Positions 24,110 to 35,879 of a stretch of DNA of 64,000 bases are shown in pieces (position 1 is the stretch's first letter; every line of letters begins with the position of its first letter). The stretch is from Pinus tabuliformis. Its lineage: Eukaryota; Streptophyta; Pinopsida; Pinales; Pinaceae. Location of the stretch: NCBI GenBank assembly GCA_031772625.1, contig CM062814.1:825848757-825912756 (forward strand), written 5' to 3'. A program made the position numbers and the translations under genes. The notes under the pieces are model-generated. The model saw only the letters and a program-made list of their open reading frames with translations. It was not told where the DNA came from and did no database searches.

Positions 24110-25238
24110 TAAAAAAAATCGTATAAGCCTGAAAACAAATCATAGATTGGTAGTCTTATACAGAAAATGTAGAGTGAAAATCAGGGACACCTGACACTAT
24201 ATTTTCCAAAAAAAAAAAAAAATCTTCTCTCCTTCTCTTTCCATCTTCACTCCATTTCATTTGCCATTTCACTTCACCTCCATCTCATTCTCATTTCCAT
24301 TTCACTTTACTCCACCTCATTTTCATTTCCTTCCACTCATTCCATTTCACTCCATCAATAAAAGTCCCTTTCAGGACTATTTTCATTCAGTTAGTTCTTC
24401 TCTAACTATCTTTGTGCAGTTAAGGTGGTGCTGTCTCAGTTTCCGCAGCTGGAGACCGTTTCCGCAGCCAGAAGCAGTTTCCGCAGCCAGCATCACTCTG
24501 TTTTCAAAATTTATAGTCAACTGTTAGTGCCATAATCATGAAATGCAGATGCAATTGAGCTAAAGACATGGGGTATCTCCAAGACAATAAAGAAGAGAAA
24601 TTGATTAGAAGCCTTGAGCAAGAAATGACAAAGTTATGATCAAAAATCTTTATCAAATAACAATTCAAGTCATAATTACGCATAGTTATTAAACCATAAC
24701 AAGTTCTACTATGTGCAATGATTTGATACGATAGCCCCACTACCACTCCTATTCCACGATATCACTCCACACACCTCACATTCATTTCTCTAACGGTCTC
24801 ATGATCATTCCGAGTTTAAACTCAAGATTGACTGCACTTCCATTTATTACCCGTACTCTTGAGACGTGACCTATTGTGTTACGACTCTTCTTAGCCGTAA
24901 TTTCCGCAGCCGTCTGTTGAGACGTGTAAAAAAAATTTTCATACACAGTCATCCGATTCAAAAGAATCCCATCGTTATTTCACTCATTTACAACTCCACT
25001 AATACCATACTCCTCGCATGCATCCGCATTGTGTTTTGAACCTGTTTACTGCCGCTCACCCTCTGTTCCTCCAGTAAATTGGGTACTTCCATTCCCTGTT
25101 CTCCATTTCCGACTGCAGTCACTCCAATCATCCAAACCCCGACTGCAGTCACTACAGTCATCCTAAACCCTGTAATGGAGCCATTTTTCCTGAACCCTCA
25201 CACGTAGAAGAACTCTTAGTTAGAATTTAAAACAGAGG
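24042..25238 (+). promoter_or_regulatory. Spacer between pol and accessory ORF
   Basis: About 1.2 kb without a gene. It starts with an AT-rich microsatellite ((taa)n, about 24078-24105), then a 150-bp pyrimidine tract built on ccatttca/cacttcacctcc units (about 24225-24372). Four copies of TTTCCGCAGC follow (24440, 24460, 24479, 24901), the same motif as in the LTRs. In Athila-type elements the post-pol ORF must be expressed separately, so a leader or splice acceptor region here is plausible (tctttgtgcag near 24410-24420). That role is inference. Confidence 0.45.
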
Positions 25239-26198
25239 ATGGGAAAATTACTGAGAGTCGAGCCTGAAGGACCGAAATACTTGGAGGGTTATCCTCAAAC
25301 TAAGGAATTGCTGAAGAAAGCCAGGTGGCTACGATTTATCCAAAAGTTTAAAGGCCATAACAAGGAGGTGACCAAAGCTTTTGCGTGGTCTTTTGATGGA
25401 CAAACAGTGGAGATTGGAGACTTAAAGTTTACAGTGACTGAGGCCACAATAGCAGCTGCCACGGGCCTACCTCAAGAAGGTGAAAGGTGGTTTAAAAATA
25501 GAAGTGTGGACGATCAAATATGGAGAATCATGCTACAAAACCAAGGTATGGATACCACCGTATTTACAAAAGGCATCCCTGTTCATGCACTAAAAGAGGA
25601 ATGGTCTAGTCTACTGTTAGTCATCCAGAAATTTATCACGTGTGAAGGTCGTTTTGGTTCTATGTATATGTATCATGCCAGACTGATGATGAATTTCATA
25701 GAAGGTCACACTCTTAATTTGCCTCATTTTCTGCTATTAAGTTTGAAAAAGATGAGTTTTACAGTTCAAAAACACGTAGGCAACATTGAGCCTCATCTCT
25801 ACCATCATGGATTCATAAAAATTCTTATTGAGGACCAGTTAAAGAAAACTAAGGATACTTGGGAGCAATTCTTGACAAAGAACTACTTCCAAGAGCCGTC
25901 AGAGGCCTCTGGAAGCAGTCCACCAAAGATTCCAAGGAAAAGTAGGAGGAAAGAAAAGAACATTACAGTCCAAGACTCCCCTACAATAGAAATTCAAGAA
26001 ATTGTCCAAAAAGAAGAAGAAGATAGAGCTAAAAATAAGAAACAGAAGAAAGAAAAAGGCAAGAGAACCATTCAAGAAGTCTATCCATCCCCTGAGCAAT
26101 CCATAGAAGAGGATTATCAACCTCTGTCAGAAAGATTAGTACACCTTCAGGCTGCTGCTATAGCCAAGAAAAAGCAAAAAGGAAAACAGAGTGCATAA
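25239..26198 (+). pseudogene. Accessory ORF in env position, Athila-like element
   Basis: A 319-codon open frame. Residues 1-215 or so form a globular, mostly helical domain with the pattern FAWSFDGQTVEIGDLKFTVT then EATIAAATGLPQEG. This recalls the plant-mobile-domain / 'putative plant transposon protein' domains found in plant Ty3 elements. Residues 220-319 are a Lys/Glu-rich, probably nuclear, linker (RKSRRKEKN, KNKKQKKEKGKR). More coding sequence with coiled-coil character (about 26460-26820) follows in decayed form. There is no signal peptide, transmembrane helix or cysteine pattern, so despite its position it is not a recognisable envelope protein. Function unknown. Confidence 0.75.
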
Positions 26199-26888
26199 GA
26201 GAAGAGTACTAGTCCATACTTAAGGAGGAGCACTAGGCTAAAAGGAAGAGGAAATAAAACCCAAGAAAAACAGTATCACTTTATTGATTTAGGTGAAGAG
26301 ACACTTGAGAAATCTCCAGCTCAGCTAAGCATTGAATCATGTCCTCCACGTGAGGAAAGCCCTTTTCGGCCAGACAGAGAGAGCAGTCTTCCTCCTCCGC
26401 CAGATTTTGAGCCTAGTCTGACAAAGACACCGAGGTAGATCCTAATCAGCAAGAGGTATATAACTACCTAGAATCCTTAGAACAATCAACTGCAGGACCG
26501 AGTACCACTCTGCCACTTGATGCACAAGTTCAGTCTTTGAAACAGGAAGTATTTGAATTAGAAGTCCTAAATAGGCATATCAAACAGGAAAATGAAGCAC
26601 TCAAAGAGCAGAGTAAGGTAGACAAGATTGTCCATGATAACACTATGCTCCATTTAGGACTGTGGCAAAAGAAAAATAGGAAGCTGAAGAAAAAGTGCAA
26701 AAAGTTAAGCAGAGCATTGATTAACCTCAAGTTCAAATGTCTAGTCAGGAAACCAAGGATGATGTTAGCATCAAAGAAGAAGAAAAGAGGGCTAGATGTC
26801 CTTGCAGAAGCCTCAGAACATGTGGATCAGAGGGAAATAACTAAATTCTGGTTGCATGAGGACATGCAACACCTTCACAGTGGGGGTA
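26199..26888 (+). pseudogene. Decayed coiled-coil tail and PPT
   Basis: Continues the accessory coding region: a stretch around 26537-26760 reads as heptad-like coiled coil (VFELEVLNRHIKQENEALKE, then a Lys-rich run KKNRKLKKKCKKLSRAL). The final bases before the LTR (cacagtgggggta, 26876-26888) are the polypurine tract. Broken. Confidence 0.65.
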
Positions 26889-28845
26889 TGTTGAGCCTCA
26901 AACCTGCACCTTCCTATACACCCTCTCAGCCTTCTTTTTCCACTTACTTCATCCACCAAGCTGTTAAATCATTGCATTATAGTCTAAAAAGAGCTTTTTA
27001 CATGGTTTTCTGACTATGCTTATGACTGTTGTTTGGTTTAGATTTTTATTTAGGCAGCTGCGGAAACTTGTCAGTTTCCGCAGCCAGCACAGGATTCCGT
27101 AGCTATTTTGTTAAAAGCTATGCTACAGGTGTCCTATGAAGAAACGAGCCACATGCGCAAGCTACAGGTGACGGGTACATGGAACGTGTCCCTTCAAATC
27201 AGCCAAATCATCCATGGAAGGTCACGGTCAACAAGGGTCAAAGGCAAAGCCAACCAAGGAATTTAGCGGTGGCACGTCTCTGTTTTGAGCACGTGAACGT
27301 TTACGTGGCACAGTCCTCAGCCCACGAAGACACCGACACACCTAGAGATCATCCCCGTAACCTGAATCCAACAGCTACCACTCCGAAGATTTAATAGACA
27401 TGATGACAGTTACGCTAGATCTTGGCTGAGGAGATCTACGTGTCTTTGGCAACACAGTTAGTAGAATAGGATTCAGTTAGTTAGTTTCAACACTTTTTCA
27501 TTATAAATAACGCGTTGATGAACGTTGTGAAGAAGCTTTTGCGATGTAATTTTTAGAACTGTTTCTATTAGCACCCCACTATACTTTGTTTCATATATGT
27601 TGCTATTGTTTTAATACATGAGAAGACTACTTTGCTGAACTCGTTCTTGTAACTGTTCGTTGACTGGCTGAGTTGGTAGAGGGCCCCTGCGCACTAAAGT
27701 CCTGTATAGTTGTCATTTGATTTCATTATGTTTCTGTTTTCATAATCATTAGCTTGTATATAATGTGTTGTCTTGATGTTTTTAAATTCACTGTTGTTTA
27801 TATGTTCACTTCCTTTTTCTTATAGCTGTCAGCTGATCAACATTTTTCTGGAGGTTTTCTTAGGCAGCCCGGGCAAATTTTCATCTTTTTGATAACTATT
27901 GACATATGAGATCATCTTGTCCTTCCTGCTAACTTTCATTTTCTGAAGTTTAATTCCAGCACTGTCCTTTTTCAAGTTGTGATTTGCTTACTTATTTTTC
28001 TGTTACTTAGACATCATACTACTCATCAGTTTATGGTTTCTTTCTATAGTCAAACTCTATTGGCAAGAAATCAGAATATTACTTATTGTAGTGTGATTTA
28101 GTTATCATATTGCTTAAACTTATTCATGATTGCTTCCCACAAGGTAGATTGAGCTGAAGGGTAAAGGATCAGAAAAGTTAAAGTAGTGTGATTAGTTTCC
28201 TTTCTGCAATTTAATTTCTTGCCATTTAGATATCATATTGCTTAAACTTATTCATGATTGCTTCCCACAAGGTAGATTGAGCTGAAGGGTAAAGGATCAG
28301 AAGAGTTGATGTAGTGTGATTAGTTTCCTTTCTGCAATTTAATTTCTTGCCATTTAGATATCATATTGCTTGACTTGTTCATGATTGCTTCCGACAAGGT
28401 AGATTGAGCTGAAGGGTAAAGGATATGAAGAGTTGAAGTAGTGTGAATTAGTTGCTTTGCTTTGAGTTGCTTTAAGTTCAGTTTTCACTTTCTTTTCATT
28501 CAGCAGCAAGGATACTGGGCCATTGTCATTAGTTCATTGTTTGATACATTTACTTCTTCTTAAGAATTGATTTCATTACAGTTGTTTTAAAGCTTTCTTT
28601 TTGAGCACTTTTAAGTTTTGGAAAACCATTGTAGAAATCACCATCACCATCCATACTTAACTTTCATTTTCGCCATCACACATTAGGAAAGATAAATCTA
28701 AAAACAAACCAAAAAAAAACTCAAAAACGACAAAAGTTTAAGGAAATGGTTATCTAGTACATATAGTACACTTCACTTCGTCAGTTTACGAATCCCGAAT
28801 TGACATTTTAAATAGCAATTTAGAACACACTAAATTGACCAAACA
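26889..28845 (+). repeat. 3' LTR of Athila-like element
   Basis: Partner of 16096-18070, about 98% identical in the parts compared. It contains the hairpin pair gcggaaac/gtttccgc (27058-27084), TATA-like ttataaataacgcg (about 27502) and the three 128-bp units from 28105. It is followed by agtag. Confidence 0.95.
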
Positions 28846-29325
28846 AGTAGTATGATATTTAAAAGAAACAATCATGTTCCATAATTTCATCAAAGCAGTC
28901 ACAAACTTACAGAAGTGCATTCTTTGCAAATGTTTTTGATAAAATTCTGGACCCTTCTCTAAATGCATGAGAAAGGTACAAATACTATTCTAACTAATGT
29001 TCAAAAATAGATTATACAAAAATTTGAGGAGGTTTCAAACAACCTTCCTCCTAACTAGTTAACTAACTCTAAAAACAGAAGTGACTTGATGAGAAGTGGC
29101 TATGATGATGATTCATTGTCTGCCAGCTTCTCTTTTAAATCACATATATCGACCATCGGTTTGACTTGAGGAGGTGCCCCGAATTGTGTTCTGACCTATC
29201 CTACGAAAGTAACATCTGTGGGAGGTGGCAACATCCGCTGAGTTGAGTGAAGTGAGTAGTTAAGGGTCATGATTTGGATGTGTGGTTTGACAAGGTATTG
29301 TCAATACGCCTTCGGTCAGTCTTTG
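28846..29325 (-). other. Region downstream of the minus-strand accessory ORFs
   Basis: On the minus strand this follows the accessory coding block. It has a 25-bp inverted repeat (gaggaggtttcaaacaaccttcctc, 29026-29050) and TATA-like gtataatctat (about 29015). In the giant element at 43-62 kb a TATA box and a short hairpin likewise follow the LTR-borne ORF. By analogy this may be the U3/R junction of a second giant-LTR element; that is inference. Confidence 0.35.
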
Positions 29326-32140
29326 CTAATTTTGTGATTCCCTTTGAATTTCCGCTCTTTCCTTCCAGCTTTTATGCAAGTCATTTAAATCGGGCAGTAT
29401 TTTCGGGTTGCCTTCTTTCACCAAGTTGGTGGCATACAAAGTGTGGTTTACCGCTTTTACTATGTTCTTTGACACCCCGGCTACTCTTGCAACTGCTAAC
29501 TCAACTTGTTTGATCCTTGCATCCCAATCCGTGAATAGAATATCCTTATGTGTCTCCTCGATCTCAGGCAAATTAGCCCTCCTTCCCTCTTCTATTTCTT
29601 GCCACTCGATGAATTCTGAGATTCTTGTGTTTAGATGAGTAAATTCAGTTCTTTGGTCAATCGCCTTATCTGTTAGCTCGTCACTGGTGATCAGATAAGG
29701 AGCGATATGTGACATCTTTTGGCAAAATTGTTCTTGTTGTTTTAATAGGAGGGAATTTAGCTCTAGTGCCTCTTTGATGAATTCCTCGACAGTAGGGACA
29801 TCTTCATATTTTTCCATGGCCTCTTGCAATTCTTGAACTTGTACATTCTTTGCAGAAATGTTTGCTTCATAGCTTATCTTTAACACTTCCATATTCTGTT
29901 GTAATTGAGCGATTTGTTTAGCAGCTTGTTGGTTCACATTTGCTTTTTCAACTTGCAGTTGTTGCTCAAGCTGTGCTATCTTCTCGTCCTTTTCCCTTAA
30001 CAAAATAGATATCTCGGTAGCTTTATCCATGGTGGCAGTTGCATATGCCCCTGTAAACTGCGACAGTCTGGTCAAGTTTTCAGCTGGATTGGAAGGAATA
30101 TCCTTCCAGACTATGTCCATCAGCTCATTCCCAGGTGGGATCTTGGGTGTCTCTACCCTCCTTCTTTTCCTGTCTCCTCACTACATCCTTATGAAGTGGG
30201 CTATAGAACACGTCTAAAGGAGGAATTCCAATCACCTTTAGGACGATTTCTGAAGTGGGCAAAGCGGGAATGATTTTTATTTGCTGCGAACTTGTCCCTT
30301 GCTCATCCATCAACTCAAACTATGTAATATTATGGGTATGCAGGGGAGTGTGATATTCTGTGGTTTCTTGAACATTTCTTGTGTTAGGAGTGTCTTGTAG
30401 TTTTTTATTGAGTTGATCCAATTCCTACTCCAAACTACTACTTTTGATCTCAGAACTGATATCTTTAGTTTGGTTTCTCATTCCCTGCTTTTTGGCTGAC
30501 CTCCTACTAGATTCTGTTGTATTCTCAGTGTCTTGGGCCCTCCCTGTGTCCAGTGCTTTCCCTATATCCACTTAAAACTCTATGCGAGAATTAGGTCCCT
30601 CGTTGTTGACAGTCACATTGGGTGTAGGCTTGTCCTCGATTTTTAACAAATGCAACGAAATTATTTCGAGCCTTTTGTTTCTGAACTCCTGAAAGCTTTA
30701 AAAATATTTAGGACTCAGATTTGCCTTTGCCCACTCGAACGCTTATTCGAAGGATTCAGTTGACTGTAAAAGGTATTTAGAATTATTAGCCTCATGGTTA
30801 TAAGGCTTGATCTTTACTGCAGTAGTAATGTTATGTGTTATTTTGTTTGGATCAAATTGCCTTTTCGGCAAAGTATGGAGCCTAAGGCTCTCTAGGCTTA
30901 TTGACTCCTTGACTGCATGGTTAAAATTTGCTAATGAAAAGGAACCACACCGAATAGGAAAAGATGGCCATAATGACTTTTTTCTCTCTTTTAGGGTCTT
31001 GGTCAAGCCTTTTCCCACAGTCTGGTTGGCTATTTCTCTTGCTAACAATTTATCAGAGACATATAAAGGGAGGACATGTGGGTCCGTTGTACTGCCAAAA
31101 ACCCTGATGTATGTAAACCATTCTTCAACAAAATACTTGCCCACTACTAGAAGGTCTGTAGCGGCTTCTTTGGAAAACCTGGGGGCTTTCTTATTAAAAA
31201 TTAATTGATGCAATGGCAAAATAACAACATGGCATATTTTATAAAAATGGGGTATATAATGGGATTCCCAAATATGTTTATGGCTGAGATGGATAGGGTA
31301 GGGGTCCTGCAAGGTCCATTTCCAACCCATGATTGGAAATTTAGTGCAAAAACAGATGGCATCCATGATGTAGGCATTGAAATAGAATGGAGGTAGGTTT
31401 TCTGTGGAGAAGGATCTCTTCTGACAGTACTCAGTGATGGCAGTGGCTAGGTTATCAGATAGGATAGTGGCCCAATTCATAATGTGGGAATTGACACAGG
31501 CATCAATCAAAGGGATCCATTCTATGGAAAACTTAGCATTGTTAGGTAATCCATATAGCCTACATAACATAGTTGTTGCATAGTTGTAGGGATTTGCTAA
31601 GGAGGCTACGAGATACATACCCGTTTTGTCAAATTTGAACTTGTTCTCTAGTACTCTCCAGCCCTGGATCATTTTGAAAGGTTCTTTGTTCTTCTTTGCA
31701 AAGTTGGTCAGGTATGACTTGTCATATATGTCTTGAGGGTTAGGTATATGGTACATTTGCTTCAGGTCTTCAGCTTTGAATGACCCCATGAGCTCCATCC
31801 TTGAGTTCTTGAATTACCTATCTTCAATTGTGAGATTTTCCACAACCCACCTAATCATATCGGTATAGGGGAGGATCTTTGCTCTCGCTCTTATTCTGTG
31901 AAGGAAAGAACATGCAATACCTTTGAATTGGACTCCCAAAGGTTTTATTAAATCGGTCGTTGCCTTTACGACAATAATTTTGGAACGTTCATCCTCAAGC
32001 CTGTTGTATATGACCTCCCATGCTGTCGCTCCCCCATCGACGGTACAGACTGTATCAGAGAATACAAGAGACATTTTTGACAGCTCAAACTTTGTGATGC
32101 TCTTCCTTTTCTGCTTTTGCATCACCTTCCACAATGACAT
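29326..32140 (-). pseudogene. Minus-strand accessory-protein block, LTR/env-type ORF
   Basis: Nearly continuous minus-strand coding sequence of 2.8 kb in a few frames. The N-terminal part (about 31814-32140) includes SLWKVMQKQKRKSITKFELS. The middle (30743-31798, 351 codons) is well preserved and includes YFVEEWFTYIRVFGSTTDPH then VLPLYVSDKLLAREI. The C-terminal block (29326-30120, 264 codons) is a Gln/Glu-rich coiled coil (REKDEKIAQLEQQLQVEKAN) followed by a helical tail. The W-x2-Y-IRV-x-G...LP-x-Y...A-x-E pattern matches the ORF inside the giant LTRs (DWYLYQNYTKIRVYGC...LPRYLPMRIFALEY). So the two are homologous accessory proteins. No gag or pol is attached here. It looks broken a few times. 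Confidence 0.7.
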
Positions 32141-32380
32141 GTCTTTTGAAGCTTGCCTGAAATGGAAGAGATATATCAGCGCAGACGATATAGGGCAATT
32201 AAGGCTGAAATCTCTCTAAAATGACTTTGAATCGTGGAGGATTTAAAATGAGATATTCAGTGTTAACTAGCCATAACTTGAAACATCATTACTTCTCCTA
32301 GAGCTGCTAAACATTAATTACCCTGTCAAATTGTTCATTATTATATTAAAACACAGTAACTTCCTATGCTTAGTGCTTTA
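32141..32380 (-). other. Upstream flank of the minus-strand block
   Basis: On the minus strand, tttcag followed by gcaagcttcaaaagac and the ATG at 32140 resembles a 3' splice site just before the ORF start. Otherwise nothing recognisable. Confidence 0.3.
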
Positions 32381-32594
32381 TTCGCACATCGCAACTTTTA
32401 AACGTCGTAATATAGCGTTGCCTGCTTATAATGCGAAATGTGATTGCGAAAATCGCAATATCGCATTTCACAAATCGTTAACGGATGACACAATGGCATG
32501 GCTTATTTATTTACAACTTTGCGAAGTGCAATCGCTTGTTCTCAAGGCTTTCTGATCGGTATATCGCAGCGGAGGATCTCATCGCATATCGCAA
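32381..32594. repeat. Cluster of TCGCA/TGCGA motifs
   Basis: About nine TCGCA or TGCGA pentamers lie within about 215 bp (near 32382, 32389, 32432, 32445, 32453, 32461, 32564, 32582, 32589), several as ATATCGCA. About 0.4 would be expected by chance in unbiased DNA. It is not a regular tandem repeat. It lies about 250-450 bp upstream (minus sense) of the accessory ORF, so it could be promoter sequence. Confidence 0.6.
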
Positions 32595-35215
32595 TTCGGG
32601 TTTTCTTAAAGATGTTTATAATTACTACATGGGAAAAATGCAGTTTGCAACAAAGATCCTAAACTTCGGTTGTTTTCTAAGGGTTTTCAAGGCCATTTCT
32701 TAGAGTTATGATTTTATTTTTCAAAGACTAAATTTTTTAAAAATGGTTCCCATTTATATGTCAAATATCAACTATTATTCGTATAAATGGGGGGGTTGTT
32801 ACATAGTACAACAGGACACATTGGATCTTATGCAAGATTGCATATGATCTCCATCTTGGGTTTGGTCTCCCTATACGGGGTCCTAATCCTCGAAAGGGCT
32901 ACATTAGCACATATAGGGTTTGTGTTGAGATCCATGGGCCTCCATAGCAATAAATAACACTCCTGGATCCCCGAAGATGTTCAAATATGCTTGAGATACT
33001 CTTATTGGATGAGGAAAATGCACTTGGTTCACCTTTGCCCAGTCGGCCCCATAGATGTACCATGCACTTGGAAGCTGACCCGAGACTTGTAGGATGATGT
33101 GGCATCCCCTACACCATCATCAGAGCCCTTGTAGATGATATACATGCATATTTGACTCATTTGGAGACCCAATAGGCTATTATTCTGCCCCCACACCCAC
33201 AGGGAGCACCACAAGTTTATTGTTTGGAGAACAAGGGACCAACCCCTTGTCCATCACTTTTGAGGGTCCTATTCTTCATTATGGCACCTCTGGACCTCAT
33301 CAAGCCTCTTGGAGGGCCCTACGACATGTATTATTCATCATCTAGCCTCTTAAGAGGCTTTTTCTTTCATTTGTGAGCTAGTTTAGTGGGCTTGTCACCA
33401 AAAGTTAGGTTATTAGCACATTGTTTTATTTTTGGGGCTTATGTAGGCCAAGGAGACTATTTCGAACTTCTTATTAGTGTATAAATACAAGTGATATGAT
33501 TTCATTTGTTCATCATCACTTTGTATTGGATCTCTTCTCTCTCTTGATAATTTCACACTTTTTCTTGGAGGATGAATTTGAGCTTTATGGATGAATTTTG
33601 ATGTTTGGATTTGGTTTATCTTATCTTGGAGCTTCTCTATTGTCAAATTTTGGATGGTTGGATATGTTCTATTACATGTAAGTACATTCTTTTAATGTTA
33701 TTCTTTTTTACTTTGTCATATACATTGGATTGGGATTTTCGTTATTTTTAAGGCTAATTGTTGCATGCATTTATTGCTTAAATTGTGGAATTTCGTCTCT
33801 ATATAGCATCTCTCAATGTATGGGCTATGTAATTTGAATGAAATTTCTTAGGGATAATTCTATCAACGAATTCATCTTGATAAGCCATCACCTTTTGCAA
33901 ATCAAAGTATAGAAGTTGCAAGGTTGCTTCCCTTTGCCCAAGAAGGCTAGCGAGGTAGTATTAAGGCCTCCTTGACTAAGAAACGAAGTCCTCATTCATA
34001 TTTATCATAGAATCCATTCTCCCAGAGACTAAGGCACTGATCTACCAAGAGGTGGTCACCCAAAATAAATTCTTTTTCACCTTTTCATAGGTCTATCCTG
34101 GTTGGGTCATCTAGGGCATCATTTTCCCGACAAAATGGCCCCCCAAAAAGTTTGATCTCCTAGCCTCCTTGCATTGGTGTCTCCTCAAGGCCTCCTCCAA
34201 TTTTGAAACCATTATGATGGTCGGGTTGTGAGAAAAGCCAAGCCTTAGCTTTGGAATCAAACTTTACCCTAGTATCCCCAAGGCTAGTGCCTCATAGGAT
34301 CAAATCAACACCTTTAAGTGAAAATTATTTCTTTGATCCTTTCCCCTCCTTGTCCGGGTAAGAATATCGTTGGTCTCTAAACTCTTACCTCCTAACCCAA
34401 GCTAGGTCCACTTGGTCCTGTGTGGTCCCATTCCTTTGAAAAGACAATTCTTTAAGAACCATCCAAGATACCAATTTCAATAAGAATTTCAGGGATTGGG
34501 AAATTCTTTCACAAGTCATATTCCTTAAACCTAACCTTCAAATCCTCCCATCCTTCTCCTAGAAGACATTGTACCTTGCTTGGAAAGCAAGCAAGCTCTG
34601 TCCTTCAACATCTTCTGGAAAGGGATTATTTGGGTCACTCTATATCCACTTGGTGATTTATTCTTCATTTGTGACTCCATATATAGTGGGTCTCCTCCTA
34701 TCGGTGAAAGTCTATAAATAGTAGGGAGCCTTAGTTGAGGTGACAATGGGATAAGTCTCCATTTGTTGCCCTTGGTATAGCACCTGCCCCTTTAGGTCTC
34801 CTGCTAGTTTGAGTGGTAACAAGGTGAACCTTCATGAATGTAGATAGAAATTCTGGAGGTTCCCATGCTCCAGGAGATGGTGTCAATGTCAAATTCATGT
34901 GCCTAAACCATATGTTATCCCTCCTTCTTGGTACAATGTCTGATACAGGAAAGAGAAGAAGTTCAAATTGAACATGTGGCGCATGCTTCAAATAAATGTT
35001 GCCCTCACCTACATTCATGAAGTTTGCCACCTCATGGGATAGGACATGTGGATAATGTCACTTGGAGATCACTGAGATACCACCCTAAAGAGCCAACCTT
35101 AGAGGCATGGAGAGGGGAATTTCACCTCTATCATTGCCCCTAAGTTTGCTCCACGTCATATTCCATTCCTTTTTTCTAATGTTAGGAGGGAAACTAAAAA
35201 CCTTATTTTGAATTT
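32595..35215. other. Old unassigned debris, LTR-like in part
   Basis: No convincing gene in 2.6 kb. Around 33400-33700 the plus strand looks like an LTR transcription start: TATA-like tgtataaatacaag at about 33477, then a pyrimidine-rich leader. Around 34110-34140 gggtcatctagggcatc resembles the leader end of Tat-like elements. No partner repeat was found. Minus-strand frames at 34531-35030 have no recognisable domain. Confidence 0.3.
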
Positions 35216-35518
35216 TCAAGGAATAACTTTCTGTTTGAGGGAGTCATTGAGCTCATGCTGACACTCTGCCAATTGACAAGTGATATTGGTTTGTGCATTT
35301 GCTTCTTTGTTTTGGTCGCAGAGGATATGGAAATAGTGTTTTTGAGTGAATGATTCCAGAATGTCGTAGATTATTGTAAGGAGAAGAGGGAGAAGATTGT
35401 TCTTAGGGAGAGAGCCCGAATGAAGGAGTTGAATTATGATGAGGGAATCCCCTAAAATGACAATGGATGAGATGTCACGTTCTCTGGCTAATTGGAGGCC
35501 TAGGAAGAGGCCATACAT
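35216..35518 (-). pseudogene. LINE-type RNase H fragment
   Basis: A 100-codon minus-strand frame matches the RNase H domain found at the end of plant L1-type ORF2 (RVT_3 type): GLFLGLQLARERDISSIVIL then GDSLIIIQLLHSG, with the conserved Gly-Asp-Ser turn. The N-terminal strand carrying the first catalytic Asp and the C-terminal Asp are not seen, so the domain is partial. It may come from the same LINE family as the fragment at 6.6-7.15 kb, where the preceding domain is preserved. Confidence 0.6.
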
Positions 35519-35629
35519 CTCAACGAGAATGTTTGATCTTTGACCCAGTCCCCAAGCGAACTTTATTTCCTGTTATCCATTGAGATTTAAAAGAATTACC
35601 CCCCCTCCTCACACCCCTATAACATTTTA

Positions 35630-35830
35630 ACTTTGAAATTATAGAATGTTTTTCTTTAAAATTTTGGGGTTAATATATTTTCGCTCTCAAATTTTAGATA
35701 TATTTTAGGAATGGTGACATTTTAACTTTGTGATTTGGGAAAAAAATGTATCCATAAACTTTTGTGGATGTTCCACTAGACAGTTAGCCACAACATATCT
35801 ACTAAAATATATTAGAAAATACAAAATCTA
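35630..35830. repeat. Dispersed repeat, copy B
   Basis: Partner of 7440-7690. Both contain attttggggttaatatatttt, a gtgacatttt block and an aaatacaaaatct tail, at similar spacing. AT-rich, non-coding. Confidence 0.5.
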
Positions 35831-35879
35831 CACTATGAGGGTTAATTTCTCCTTGGAATTTTTGATTTGTTAGCTAATA

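Larger units (their letters stand above)
16096..28845 (+). mobile_element. Athila-like Ty3/gypsy element with post-pol ORF
   Basis: A complete 12,750-bp insertion with LTRs of 1,975 and 1,957 bp (TG...CA), flanked by the perfect target duplication agtag (16091-16095 and 28846-28850). The primer site tggcgccgttgccgggg (18074-18090) matches the 3' end of plant tRNA-Asp, as in Athila. Gag, PR, RT, RNase H and INT occupy 18.3-24.0 kb. A spacer of about 1.2 kb and an additional ORF in the env position (25239-26198) follow, again the Athila layout. The LTRs differ by about 2% in the first 480 bp, so it is of similar age to its chromovirus neighbour. It carries roughly four to six breaks and looks dead, but is otherwise whole. 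Confidence 0.95.

Noticed and set aside
25239-26198. Envelope protein in the Athila-like element
   Set aside because: Position fits, but there is no signal peptide, transmembrane helix or cysteine pattern. The sequence is Lys/Glu-rich with a plant-mobile-domain-like start.
33413-33646. Minus-strand 77-codon frame
   Set aside because: It lies across an LTR-like leader with TATA box on the other strand and has no domain.
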